Source: an uncultured Spirochaetaceae bacterium
GTDB taxonomy: Bacteria; Spirochaetota; Spirochaetia; Treponematales; Treponemataceae
Length of the DNA: 64,000 bases
Reading direction: 5' to 3'
Assembly: GCA_902766125.1 (NCBI GenBank)
Contig: CACXCG010000003.1
Coordinates: 100,603-164,602, forward strand
Made by a program: the position numbers and the translations under genes. The notes under the pieces are model-generated. The model saw nothing but the letters and a program-made list of their open reading frames with translations, was not told where the DNA came from and did no database searches. This document shows, in pieces, positions 24,719-33,679 of this stretch. The first letter of the stretch is position 1, and the number at the start of each line of letters is the position of its first letter.

Positions 24719-27082
24719 TTATCTTTTTTTATTTGCACTGCGTACCAGACGCTTTACCAGTTTAGGAGTAATAATTCCGCCGGATGTACTGATAAGACTT
24801 TCCACCGGATTTTCACGGATTGCCTGCAGAGAAATCTTTACCACCGGATCTTCTGCACTTTTACTTTCACTGGTTGCAATAATAACAAACTCAACAAGGC
24901 GAAGAAAAATACGTGCAAACAGACTGTATTGCGAAAGTGTCTGCATGCTGTCACAAGCAGTAAGCAGCGTGTCTTTCTGCTCTGGAATCATAGCTGACAG
25001 TTTTTGCAAACGCTCAGTTTCTGAATCAATAAGTTCAGGAAGCATTTTTCCTTTGACAGAAATTTCTTTCTGACAGCGTAAGTCACGGACAGAAAATCCG
25101 CATGCAACAGAATATGTTCCCTGCACGGTTTCAAACTGATTTTGTTTTGTGCTGAACACACAGAAAGCTTTATCATCCAGTGTAAGCGAAATCTGTTTTG
25201 ATTCACCTTTTTTCAAGTACACTTTTTCAAACGCGGCAAGTTCTATAAAAGGACGCACATACCCTTCTTCCAAAGGATTATTAACATACACCTGTACAAC
25301 CTGAGCGCCGTCCACTAAGCCGGTATTTTTTACGGTAACCGTAACCGTTGTATTTTTTTCCTGCTGCGAAACAGAAAAGTCTGAAAGTTCAAAGGTGGTG
25401 TAGCTTAAACCGAAACCAAACTCATACTGAACGGGAAGATTTTCTGTTTCATAATAACGGTAACCGGTAAGTACTCCTTCTTTATACGGAACATATTTTT
25501 CTTTTGAAATAAAAACTGAGGGTGAAAGATGTGACACATCCGGCCACGTTTCTGCAAGATGTCCAGACGGATTTACTTTTCCGGTAAGCAGATTTACACA
25601 TGCAGTTCCCGACGCCTGCCCCGCAAGATACAGCTGCAAAACGGCACGTGCACTCTGCATGCATGAAAGATCAACCGGAGAACCGCTTATGTTTACCGCA
25701 ATGATATTCTGTGTACGTTTGCTTACCGCCTGATACAGTTCTACCTGTTCAGAAGGAAGCTTCATGTCAGCACGGTCAAAACCTTCGCCTTCAAAACAGT
25801 CTGTCAGCCCCGACACAAACAGCACAGTTGCATCTGCATGTTCTGAAAGCGCACTGTCTAACACCTTCAGTGCCTGCTGCATAAGAGGAGCATTCTTTTT
25901 TGCGCGTTTTTTCTCTGGACAAAAATCAGCATAATATCCGTCTGCATAAATGACAGTACATTCTTTTTCTAACTCGGACAAAATACTGGGACTACAGGTT
26001 GCATTAATGTGGCTTGAACCGCCGCCCTGAAACCGCGGATACTTTGCAAGGGATCCTATGACAATAACCGTCTGCTTTGATGACGCAAGTTTAAGCGGAA
26101 GCACACCGTCATTCTTTAAAAGAACCGCTGAATCTTCTGCAAGCAAAAGGGCTGTTTTATGCTGTGCTTCGTAAGAGACAGACACCGTTCCGTTTTTCTT
26201 TGCCGCATCAGAAAGTTTGAGTGCCATCTGCACAATGCGCTCACACGGAGCATCTATGTCTTTTTCGGTAAGTTCACCGGAAAGCACTGCATCAGAAAGT
26301 TTTTTCTGGAAATACCCGAATGAATCCGGCATGGCGATATCAAGGCCCGCTTTAACACTGTGCGGACTGTCCATATCGGCACCCCAGTCAGAAATAACGA
26401 TTCCGTCAAATTTCCACTGATTACGCAGCAGGTCTTTTATAAGATGTGCATTTTCACTTGCATACGTTCCGTTAACCATATTGTAACTGGTCATGATTGC
26501 ATACGGATGTACTTCTGTTACCGCAGTTTCAAAACCGCGAAGATAGATTTCACGAAGCGTACGTTCATCAACAGTGCTTGAAGAAGACTGACGGTTTGTT
26601 TCCTGATTATTGCACGCAAAATGTTTTATGCACGCAGCAACTCCTTCACTCTGCATACCGTCAACATACGAAGCAGCAAGTTCACCGCTTAAGAGGGGGT
26701 CTTCTGAAAAGTATTCAAAGTTTCTTCCGCACAAAGGAGAACGCTTTATGTTCATGCCGCAGCCAAGCATTATGTCAACATGTTCAGCTTTTGCTTCCTG
26801 TGCAATTGCGACTGCTTCTGCGCGTACAGTACTGCGGTTCCAGCTGGATGCAATGCAGCTTGCAGAAGGGAAACAGGTTGCTTTTTTACTGTCATTTATA
26901 TTTGCATAGCTTTCGTTTTCACTCTGTACCCGTAAGCCGTGCGGACCGTCGCTCATGGTAAGCCGGGGAATTTTTCCGTCAGCAGTAAACGTGTACCAGC
27001 TTCCCTGCCCGTTCAGCAGGCGAATTTTTTCGTCAACAGTAAGGGAGGCAACAATTTCCCGCGCTTGTTCAGTATAATTCAT
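24719..27082 (-). CDS. GH3 family beta-glucosidase, cytoplasmic
   Basis: A 787-residue glycoside hydrolase family 3 enzyme without a signal peptide. The (beta/alpha)8 part has SDGPHGLR, the KHFACNNQETNR substrate-site motif and the nucleophile Asp in VISDWGAD. The alpha/beta sandwich (about 300-550) and a fibronectin-III-like domain (near 570-660, with YYETENLPVQYEFGFGLSYTTF before it) follow. A C-terminal extension of about 110 residues with a hydrophobic stretch (LFARIFLRLVEFVIIAT) is not part of the usual enzyme. It probably hydrolyses gluco-oligosaccharides imported by the downstream symporter. AGAGGTG precedes the ATG. Confidence 0.93.
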   Translation of the reverse strand: MNYTEQAREIVASLTVDEKIRLLNGQGSWYTFTADGKIPRLTMSDGPHGLRVQSENESYANINDSKKATCFPSASCIASSWNRSTVRAEAVAIAQEAKAEHVDIMLGCGMNIKRSPLCGRNFEYFSEDPLLSGELAASYVDGMQSEGVAACIKHFACNNQETNRQSSSSTVDERTLREIYLRGFETAVTEVHPYAIMTSYNMVNGTYASENAHLIKDLLRNQWKFDGIVISDWGADMDSPHSVKAGLDIAMPDSFGYFQKKLSDAVLSGELTEKDIDAPCERIVQMALKLSDAAKKNGTVSVSYEAQHKTALLLAEDSAVLLKNDGVLPLKLASSKQTVIVIGSLAKYPRFQGGGSSHINATCSPSILSELEKECTVIYADGYYADFCPEKKRAKKNAPLMQQALKVLDSALSEHADATVLFVSGLTDCFEGEGFDRADMKLPSEQVELYQAVSKRTQNIIAVNISGSPVDLSCMQSARAVLQLYLAGQASGTACVNLLTGKVNPSGHLAETWPDVSHLSPSVFISKEKYVPYKEGVLTGYRYYETENLPVQYEFGFGLSYTTFELSDFSVSQQEKNTTVTVTVKNTGLVDGAQVVQVYVNNPLEEGYVRPFIELAAFEKVYLKKGESKQISLTLDDKAFCVFSTKQNQFETVQGTYSVACGFSVRDLRCQKEISVKGKMLPELIDSETERLQKLSAMIPEQKDTLLTACDSMQTLSQYSLFARIFLRLVEFVIIATSESKSAEDPVVKISLQAIRENPVESLISTSGGIITPKLVKRLVRSANKKR

Positions 27083-27115
27083 AACACCTCTGTTTTAAAT
27101 GCAAAAGGTCGTTTT

Positions 27116-29053
27116 TTACGGAATATTCTTTACTAATTTAATCATGAACAGTTCGGTGTAGCGTTTGAGTGCGGGCGTATTCTTTATCTTCATAAGGCTT
27201 GGTGTACTTACCAGAGAATCAGCAAGACTTGAAATACGTTCGGGAGTAAATCCTGATGCATGCAGGGTGCGTAACACTTTGCGCATGTAATCACGGATCA
27301 GAGAGTTTACGTCTTCGGTAAGATTGTCGTGTGCAGTCTTACCTATCATATTGTTCCATTCATGTTCGTAGCCTTCCAGCTCGCGGTTAAGAGAACTGTT
27401 TGCGGGAACCAGTGCTTTTTCTGCAGCTTCGGCGGCATTGCGCAGTTCCAGTTTACGTGCTTTACGTGCTGAATCGCTGGTATCTGCGGCATCACGTTTA
27501 GCCTGTTCCTGTTTTTCTTCTGCAATTTTTTCTTCGCGGTACTGTTCCGTTGCAGATTTACGCACCTGCTTTTTCGTTTTGCTTTTTGGCTTACGGAAGA
27601 TAAGGGCTGCAATCCATGAAATAACGGGAGTTGTATACCAGAACGGAAGCTTGATACGTGCGTCAGTATAAATTTCCTGACGGCTTATCATTAACAGTTC
27701 ACTGTAAGGAATGAGCGTGTCATTTCTGAACAGCATGATGTGTCCGGGGGTTGTATCTTCTATTGCAAGGACCGGTAAAAAGGATGCAGTCAGTAAAGCA
27801 GCAAGCACCGGCTGAGCAACTGCAGTCTCGCGCTTAAGGCAGTTTTCAAACGCTAAGGCTTCGCGCATTTCGGGTAAGGTTTCCCATTCGAGCAGCGTCT
27901 TATACCACACTTTAGTAAGTGATTCACGGACAGTTACGCGCGCATCAGAACACAGTCGAATGATAAGCGGCATAACTTTTTCTTTGAGGATAAAATATCC
28001 TTCTCCGTCACCGACGCGGAAAGTAAGCACTTCAGGAAGATTGTTTCCTTCGGTGTGGGTTGTCTTTGTTTCCATGTAGTGCTTAAGGTCACCTTCGGTA
28101 TACTGTCCCAGAAGATTTATTCCGTGCGGATCCTTAAACTTTACAATGTCTCCCATAGTAAAGTAGTACGGCGGCTGTCCCAAAAGCATATTGAGGTTTT
28201 TAAACGCATTGTCTTTTGTCTGTCTTGTCTGAGCCTGCGTCTTGTAGAACGAAGTTGCAATTTCAATGATGTATACAGACTGCAGAACGTTTACATCTTC
28301 TGAAGTAAAATCCTTAAGTTTGTCGTAATCCTGCTTGATAAAGTACGCCATCTGACTCCAGTAGTAGAAGGTGTTGTCAGTTACGTCCTTTAAGTTTTCA
28401 AGTGCACCGGTTGGGTTTTCCATAAAAAGCTTAAAGAAGTTTTTTACGCCCATTTCTTTTCCGGGATTTGATATGGAAATCTTTTTGAGGAAGTAGTCGT
28501 GCGTATCACCCTTCTTTAAAAGTTCGTGCAGTTTTTTCAGAGCGGCAGTTACGAGCGTACTGACCGATACCATTGACGGAAACATTATGGTAGGAACACC
28601 TTTTGCAAATGTAATTCCGTAGAGCGTGCGGTCATTAAGCACTTCTTTTTCCATCAGCTTGTAAATGATTTCATTTGCCTGCGTCATGGTTACGATGGAA
28701 GTCGGCGTGTGCTTGCTTAAGTCGTTTATATTGGGGAAGGGAATTGACGGCGTTATTAAAATCTCTTTGTACCGGCTGGTAAAATAGTCAATGTAATAGC
28801 CCACAACATAAATAGTCTGCTTGGTAAGACCATTCGAAGCTATAACAATCTGACGGTCATCGGCAAACTTTTTAAGTTCATCTGCAATTGCTGCCGTACC
28901 GCTGGTATACAATGCAAGATCAGGATTTTCTGCAAGATGATGCTGAGCATAGCGGCGTACGTAATCGAGGAATTCACCATAATCAATTGAAGGACTCTTC
29001 TGTTTTGTTGCATAAAAACGCAATAATGTCAGTATATTTGCCGTTGTAGCCAT
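27116..29053 (-). CDS. Treponeme-type conserved hypothetical, large cytoplasmic protein
   Basis: A 645-residue protein I do not recognise. It is mostly predicted helix, with no signal peptide, but has one hydrophobic stretch near residues 485-505 (PFWYTTPVISWIAALIF) followed by a long charged, coiled-coil-like region (KSKTKKQVRKSATEQYREE...KARKLELRNAAEAAEKAL). The C-terminus is helical again. In style and size it resembles the protein encoded at 32123-33676; both may belong to a treponeme-restricted group. I place the start at ATG 29053: TATAAT ends 9 bases upstream with a proper -35, and no ribosome site is seen (the GGAG is in the spacer). The longer frame would start inside the promoter. 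Confidence 0.72.
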   Translation of the reverse strand: MATTANILTLLRFYATKQKSPSIDYGEFLDYVRRYAQHHLAENPDLALYTSGTAAIADELKKFADDRQIVIASNGLTKQTIYVVGYYIDYFTSRYKEILITPSIPFPNINDLSKHTPTSIVTMTQANEIIYKLMEKEVLNDRTLYGITFAKGVPTIMFPSMVSVSTLVTAALKKLHELLKKGDTHDYFLKKISISNPGKEMGVKNFFKLFMENPTGALENLKDVTDNTFYYWSQMAYFIKQDYDKLKDFTSEDVNVLQSVYIIEIATSFYKTQAQTRQTKDNAFKNLNMLLGQPPYYFTMGDIVKFKDPHGINLLGQYTEGDLKHYMETKTTHTEGNNLPEVLTFRVGDGEGYFILKEKVMPLIIRLCSDARVTVRESLTKVWYKTLLEWETLPEMREALAFENCLKRETAVAQPVLAALLTASFLPVLAIEDTTPGHIMLFRNDTLIPYSELLMISRQEIYTDARIKLPFWYTTPVISWIAALIFRKPKSKTKKQVRKSATEQYREEKIAEEKQEQAKRDAADTSDSARKARKLELRNAAEAAEKALVPANSSLNRELEGYEHEWNNMIGKTAHDNLTEDVNSLIRDYMRKVLRTLHASGFTPERISSLADSLVSTPSLMKIKNTPALKRYTELFMIKLVKNIP

Positions 29054-29062
29054 ATCATTACC

Positions 29063-29091
29063 ATTATACTCCAAAATATCCACTGTAACAA
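29063..29091 (-). promoter_or_regulatory. Leaderless-type promoter of the 645-residue hypothetical
   Basis: Minus strand TTGTTA (29086-29091), 17 bases, TATAAT (29063-29068), 9 bases to the ATG. Confidence 0.6.
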
Positions 29092-29214
29092 GTATTTTTT
29101 TCCCATATTTTTTTAAAATTCTGTCTGTTTTGTGTACCAAATTGATTTGCCGCGTCTATGTATATAGTGAACGGTCGGTAAGACTGTATCTTATTTTTAC
29201 ACGAGGAACATGTT

Positions 29215-29697
29215 ATGAATGCACTCAACCAGATTATTGTCGAAGGCAATGTAGTACGTCAGCCGGAATCACACACGATTCCCAGCGGAACCCACACCTG
29301 TTCGTTTCCCATTGCGGTAAACCGTTTTTACAAGTCTGCAGGCGGAGAAAAGACGCAGGAAGTTTCGTTCTTTGACATTGACACCTACGGCTCACTTGCG
29401 GATGCCTGTGTAAAGTGGTGCCCCAAAGGCCGCGGAGTCCGCATTGTAGGACGCCTTAAGCAGGACAGATGGAAGACTGATGAAGGAAAGCAGAAGAGCC
29501 GCGTTCACATCATTGCTGAACACGTAGAGTTTAAGCCGGTATTCAAAAAAGCAGGAGAAACAGACAGTGAAAATGACAGCGCACCCGTTTCTGCAGATTC
29601 AGAAGGAAGCCCCAGTAAGCGTAAAAAGCTTGCCATGCTGGCAGAAGCAGCCGCTGCGGCTCAGAGTGAACAGGAAGCAGGAGAAATTGCTTTCTGA
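29215..29697 (+). CDS. ssb: Single-stranded DNA-binding protein
   Basis: A 160-residue SSB. The OB fold covers residues 1-~108 (NQIIVEGNVVRQPESH; VNRFYKSAGGEKTQEVSFFDI; CVKWCPKGRGVRIVGRLKQDRW). The C-terminal tail is acidic and Ser-rich, then Ala-rich, and ends AGEIAF rather than the common DDDIPF, keeping the acidic-hydrophobic-Phe end that binds partner proteins. ATG has GAGGAA upstream. A long-looped hairpin follows. Confidence 0.94.
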   Translation: MNALNQIIVEGNVVRQPESHTIPSGTHTCSFPIAVNRFYKSAGGEKTQEVSFFDIDTYGSLADACVKWCPKGRGVRIVGRLKQDRWKTDEGKQKSRVHIIAEHVEFKPVFKKAGETDSENDSAPVSADSEGSPSKRKKLAMLAEAAAAAQSEQEAGEIAF

Positions 29698-29732
29698 TTA
29701 GCGCTCAGCCACTAAATTAAATACGTACCTCT

Positions 29733-29786
29733 CGCCGGTAGTGGGTCCCAAAGAATCTCATAGCTCTCCTCCACTCACTGCCGGCG
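29733..29786. terminator. Long-loop hairpin between ssb and the U32 gene
   Basis: An 11-bp stem with one G-U pair (29733-29743 with 29776-29786) and a 32-base loop, followed by TCTTTTCTT. It could end ssb transcription, but the loop is long and the T run is interrupted. Confidence 0.45.
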
Positions 29787-29793
29787 TCTTTTC

Positions 29794-32061
29794 TTACCGG
29801 GAGCGTTTTTTGGGACGCTTCCCACGGGGAACAGGAGCGGATTTTCCCTGAGCTTTAAGGGCTGCCTGTTTCTGTGCAATTGCCTGATATGCTTCCATTT
29901 TTTCAGGGTTAAAGAAACCATCTTTCCAGTTAAAGCGGCTTGAACCGGGTATTCCGTCATGCTTACGGATAAGTTCCGTCATGGTACGGATATCGCCCTT
30001 AAGCACTTTTGTTTTAGTAAAGTCAAGAAGCGTACGTTTCCAGCCGGTATTCTTAATGCGTTCCAGTCTGTCTATAAGGCTGAACGGCAGTTCGGGCATA
30101 ACAAACGAACCGTCTGCTGTCGAGTTAACCTTAAAGGCAAGTCCTTCTTTGTCGGTAAAGAAAGTAAAATCGTAAGATTCGGGAAGCTTAAAGCGCATTC
30201 TGAACAAAACAGGATAAGAAAACACGGTAAGCAGAACGCGTGACCGTTCTTCCGGAGTGCGGAACACTTTTTCAAGATTTTCACTGGAAATCTCAACCGG
30301 GGGAATAACTGCCATAATGTCCTGATTTTCCAGGAAACTGACTGCCCATTTGTTAAACGTATACAGGTAGGGTCCTGCAATCATGTTCACTTTTTTTCCG
30401 CGAAGCATGGCAATATGCGACAGATTGTTTACCACAAAATTAGTCCAGCCTTTTTCCACTAAGGTTTCAAGCACTTGTTTCAGATGCTCTGACTTTCCCT
30501 GGGGAATATAGGGATCAAGAAGGATGGACACTGATTTTTTGCTCATGGGAACAATCGGTTTTTCCGGCGAATCTTTGTGCAGAAGGTCGTATTCTGTTTC
30601 GCTGTTCAGTTCAAGCAGCACGCGTACCGGATGTGCCGACTGAACAACATGCATGTCTGCAATAGTTGAAACTGCAATATACAGTCCTTCGGGGAACCAG
30701 TTCATGCTGTTTTTCTTTACGGGTGTTAAATCCAGAAGCGGTAAGCGTCCGTCGCCCGGCTGTTTTCTGTACCGTGAAAGATCCGGCGGCAGCACCCGTT
30801 TGTAGCGCTTTGACATTGCTTTGGTCTGCAAAAGATATACGGTATCGTTACGCGTAAAGCCAAGCGGAATGTCTATCCAGCGGTTACCCTTACCGTCGGA
30901 ATTTACAATGCGAACTTTGTGACTTTCTCTTCCTGTGTCATCTTTGCGGTGAAGACGTATGCTGTCACCTGTGTCAGGTTCGTAAGAGCCGCCCCGTAAC
31001 AGTGCCATCTGGAATCCTTCTTCAGGGTTCAGCGAAGGCATTGTCTTTGCAAGCTGCAGGTAGCGTTCTTTTTCTTCATCGTTTGCAGCACGCAATTCTG
31101 AAATTGCACCCAGATAAATACCCGTACCGCCAGCCTGGTTTGGATTAAGGATTTTCTGTCCTGCATTCGTAACACCGTCGGTAAGGTCGGTAAAGCCGTA
31201 CCAGTAGTCGGTTTTGCTGCGGGCAAAGTCTGTGCTTAAAATACGCTTTCCTTCTGCAATGACACCTTTTTTATCTTCCTGCCAGTGATCCATGACATAC
31301 CGGTATGCGGCAGTAACGGCACCGACATACTCTGCACTCTTCATGCGGCCTTCAATCTTAAAGCTGTCAATTCCAATTTCCATCAGGTCAGGAACATGAT
31401 CTATCAGCTGTAAATCACACGGAGAAAAATAGTAGCCCTGCTTAGTTCCGCCGGGCATTTCTGCAGAATAAAAACGACGGCATGCCTGTGTACACACACC
31501 CCGGTTTGCTGACTTTCCGCCCAACAAGCTGGAAAAAAGACACAAGCCGCTTTCGCTTACGCAGAGTGCTCCGTGTACAAACATTTCCAGCTGAGCCTTT
31601 GTGTTCTGCTTAACTGCACGAATTTCTTCCAGACCCAGTTCACGGGCAAGCACTACGCGTTCAAAGCCTTCCTGTAAAAGAAGGTTAGAGGCAGCTGCAT
31701 CTTCGACATTCATCTGAGTTGACGCATGCAGTTTCAGGTTCGGAAAAAATTCCTGACACATACGGACAACACCAAAATCCTGCACAATCAGTGCATCGGG
31801 TCCCACATCGTTCAAATACGCAAGAAATCTATACAAACGTTCAGTTTCATTTTCTTCACAAACGGTATTAACGGTAACATACAGTTTTTTTCCCATCTTG
31901 TGGACAGTCTGTACCGCAGCTTCAAATTCACGCCACGAAAAATTAGATGAACGCATACGGGCATTGAAACTTTTCAATCCCATATATACGGCATCAGCGC
32001 CTTCTCCAAGAGCAGCATCAAGAGCTTCAACGTTTCCCGCAGGGGCAAGTAATTCAGTCAT
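29794..32061 (-). CDS. U32 peptidase-family protein with DUF3656 (RlhA/YdcP-like)
   Basis: A 755-residue member of the U32 family. The N-terminal part reads as a TIM-like domain with ELLAPAGNVEALDAALGEGADAVYMG and the Cys-rich signature HGALCVSESGLCLFSSLLGGKSANRGVCTQACR, which in this family binds an iron-sulfur cluster. The length and C-terminal part fit the large branch with DUF3656, as in E. coli RlhA (23S rRNA C2501 hydroxylation) rather than the shorter TrhP. RNA hydroxylation is thus the best guess, and protease activity is doubtful. The tail is very basic (PRGKRPKKRSR). The start has no Shine-Dalgarno site and lies 6 bases after a -10 box. Confidence 0.88.
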   Translation of the reverse strand: MTELLAPAGNVEALDAALGEGADAVYMGLKSFNARMRSSNFSWREFEAAVQTVHKMGKKLYVTVNTVCEENETERLYRFLAYLNDVGPDALIVQDFGVVRMCQEFFPNLKLHASTQMNVEDAAASNLLLQEGFERVVLARELGLEEIRAVKQNTKAQLEMFVHGALCVSESGLCLFSSLLGGKSANRGVCTQACRRFYSAEMPGGTKQGYYFSPCDLQLIDHVPDLMEIGIDSFKIEGRMKSAEYVGAVTAAYRYVMDHWQEDKKGVIAEGKRILSTDFARSKTDYWYGFTDLTDGVTNAGQKILNPNQAGGTGIYLGAISELRAANDEEKERYLQLAKTMPSLNPEEGFQMALLRGGSYEPDTGDSIRLHRKDDTGRESHKVRIVNSDGKGNRWIDIPLGFTRNDTVYLLQTKAMSKRYKRVLPPDLSRYRKQPGDGRLPLLDLTPVKKNSMNWFPEGLYIAVSTIADMHVVQSAHPVRVLLELNSETEYDLLHKDSPEKPIVPMSKKSVSILLDPYIPQGKSEHLKQVLETLVEKGWTNFVVNNLSHIAMLRGKKVNMIAGPYLYTFNKWAVSFLENQDIMAVIPPVEISSENLEKVFRTPEERSRVLLTVFSYPVLFRMRFKLPESYDFTFFTDKEGLAFKVNSTADGSFVMPELPFSLIDRLERIKNTGWKRTLLDFTKTKVLKGDIRTMTELIRKHDGIPGSSRFNWKDGFFNPEKMEAYQAIAQKQAALKAQGKSAPVPRGKRPKKRSR

Positions 32062-32067
32062 ACGGCA

Positions 32068-32116
32068 AGGATACCATATTTTACTACTTTACGCAAATTT
32101 AATTATGCCCTATAAT
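32068..32116. promoter_or_regulatory. Back-to-back leaderless promoters (U32 gene / 517-residue hypothetical)
   Basis: Plus strand: TTTACG (32088-32093), 17 bases, TATAAT (32111-32116), 6 bases to ATG 32123. Minus strand: TTGCGT (32091-32096), 17 bases, TATCCT (32068-32073), 6 bases to ATG 32061. The two -35 boxes share three bases. Neither gene has a Shine-Dalgarno site. Confidence 0.75.
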
Positions 32117-32122
32117 ATAGGT

Positions 32123-33676
32123 ATGGGTGATTCAAATTTCTTTTCCAAACTGTTCACGAGTCTTTTTGCGTCAAATGATCCGGAAGCTCAGAAAAAACGC
32201 ATGCTCAAAAACATTGCAAAAGACTTATCTAAGACAAAATTTCATTTCTATAAAGCTTCATCTCATGAAGTTCTTCCTGCTTTGGGAAAATTCTTCTATG
32301 ACATCTATAAGGTTATTGCTCCGGCACAGATTATGTTCCAGTCAACCAGTCTGCCGGCATTAAAAACTGCAACCGTCGATGCAATGCTTTCAGACAAACA
32401 GCGTGAACTGCTTGCAACAATCACCGAAGAAGCCATCAACGAAATGGCAAAGACAAAGCCCATCAAAGAAGTTTCTGAACTGGTATCAGAAAACGCACGC
32501 AATTTTTCCCTGGAATTTGAAAACGGAAAGCGCACCCAGATTGACGATCTGTTTAACCGCCTGAATCTGTTCCGTAACTTCTGCTCATACGACTTTTACT
32601 TTACACTCAAAAAATTTGACAACACCATCCGCGAACGGAATTTTGACATGACACCTCATTTCAATACCATTAACGGAACCTATATTGCAGAAGACCTTAA
32701 GAACTTCATTGCCGTTGCATGGGCACTTCCCTTCGACAACAACTGGGACGACATGTTCAAGCTGCTCAAGACAATTAAAGGTGTTGAACCGGTTACCGCA
32801 GGTGTCTGGAAAAAAGTAATGTCACGACTCCGCCTGTTAAAAGATCAGCATGTGTTTGAAATGATGGTTAAGCACATTACCGAACAGCCGGATTACAATG
32901 AAACTCCCAAAATTGAAACCACCTGCATTGTTGACCCGTATATATCTCAAATTACCAAGACCGCAGAATCTACCGTGCAGGCAATCCAGGACAAGCAGAC
33001 TCACTCAAAAGTTGACAGTCTGCTTTCCCAGATTTTCGGAGATACACCGGTACAGCCTCTTAAGTACTACAATGAATCTACCAGCGCACAGTTTGAACGC
33101 AAATCATTAGGTTCATACAAATATCACGAACCCCTTTCTTTCTTAAAGCAGTTCCTTCTTGACTACGGCAAAAAAGATATCCGTGAACTTTCAGACATTC
33201 TGCTGGTACGCGGAAGCTGGCCCAACTCTATGATGGCAAAACCAATGAGTGAAGCATATCATCAGCTGCTTGCACTGTCAGACAAGATTACAGAATTTGA
33301 CGGTAAGCTTGCAGAAAGTGCAGAATACGGGCTTAAATTCAAAACCCTTATGCCTCGTGCAGACCGCGACAAGGAAGCACGCAATATCATTCAGACAGGC
33401 TTGCGTGATGTAAACGGAATGGCAGCTGCTCTTATCCGTTCAACTTCAGGAAACCTCATCATCTACGCTAAGACGCTCAAGATGTGCATTGAAGATTTTG
33501 CAAAAGCACCACACAGTGAACTGATTACCAACTGGCGCGAGATCGATCACTTTGCAGAAGATAAATTAAAGGAAATGTGTGTAAACGCATACAAAAAGAT
33601 TTATCTGATTGTATCTCTCATGCAAAACTTCCCCATTCCCAAAGAAGAGGAAGAGGAAGAAGACGAAAAAGACTAA
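32123..33676 (+). CDS. Treponeme-type conserved hypothetical, helical cytoplasmic protein
   Basis: A 517-residue, almost entirely helical protein with no signal or membrane segment. It begins MGDSNFFSKLFTSLFASND and ends with a run of Glu and Asp (PIPKEEEEEEDEKD). I do not recognise any domain. Segments such as FHFYKASSHEVLPALGKFFYDIYK and YKYHEPLSFLKQFLLDYGKKDIREL look conserved in type. The ATG at 32123 is preferred over longer in-frame starts because those lie inside the divergent U32 gene and its promoter. Stop is 3 bases from the convergent gene. Confidence 0.72.
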   Translation: MGDSNFFSKLFTSLFASNDPEAQKKRMLKNIAKDLSKTKFHFYKASSHEVLPALGKFFYDIYKVIAPAQIMFQSTSLPALKTATVDAMLSDKQRELLATITEEAINEMAKTKPIKEVSELVSENARNFSLEFENGKRTQIDDLFNRLNLFRNFCSYDFYFTLKKFDNTIRERNFDMTPHFNTINGTYIAEDLKNFIAVAWALPFDNNWDDMFKLLKTIKGVEPVTAGVWKKVMSRLRLLKDQHVFEMMVKHITEQPDYNETPKIETTCIVDPYISQITKTAESTVQAIQDKQTHSKVDSLLSQIFGDTPVQPLKYYNESTSAQFERKSLGSYKYHEPLSFLKQFLLDYGKKDIRELSDILLVRGSWPNSMMAKPMSEAYHQLLALSDKITEFDGKLAESAEYGLKFKTLMPRADRDKEARNIIQTGLRDVNGMAAALIRSTSGNLIIYAKTLKMCIEDFAKAPHSELITNWREIDHFAEDKLKEMCVNAYKKIYLIVSLMQNFPIPKEEEEEEDEKD

Positions 33677-33679
33677 CGC

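Noticed and set aside
24482..24997. A 171-codon plus-strand frame over the symporter/glucosidase junction
   Set aside because: It covers the ends of two well-supported opposite-strand genes and has a Cys/His-rich, unstructured composition typical of a shadow frame.
31898..32122. N-terminal extension of the 517-residue hypothetical
   Set aside because: It would be coded antisense to the U32 gene start and across both promoters; ATG 32123 fits the -10 box.
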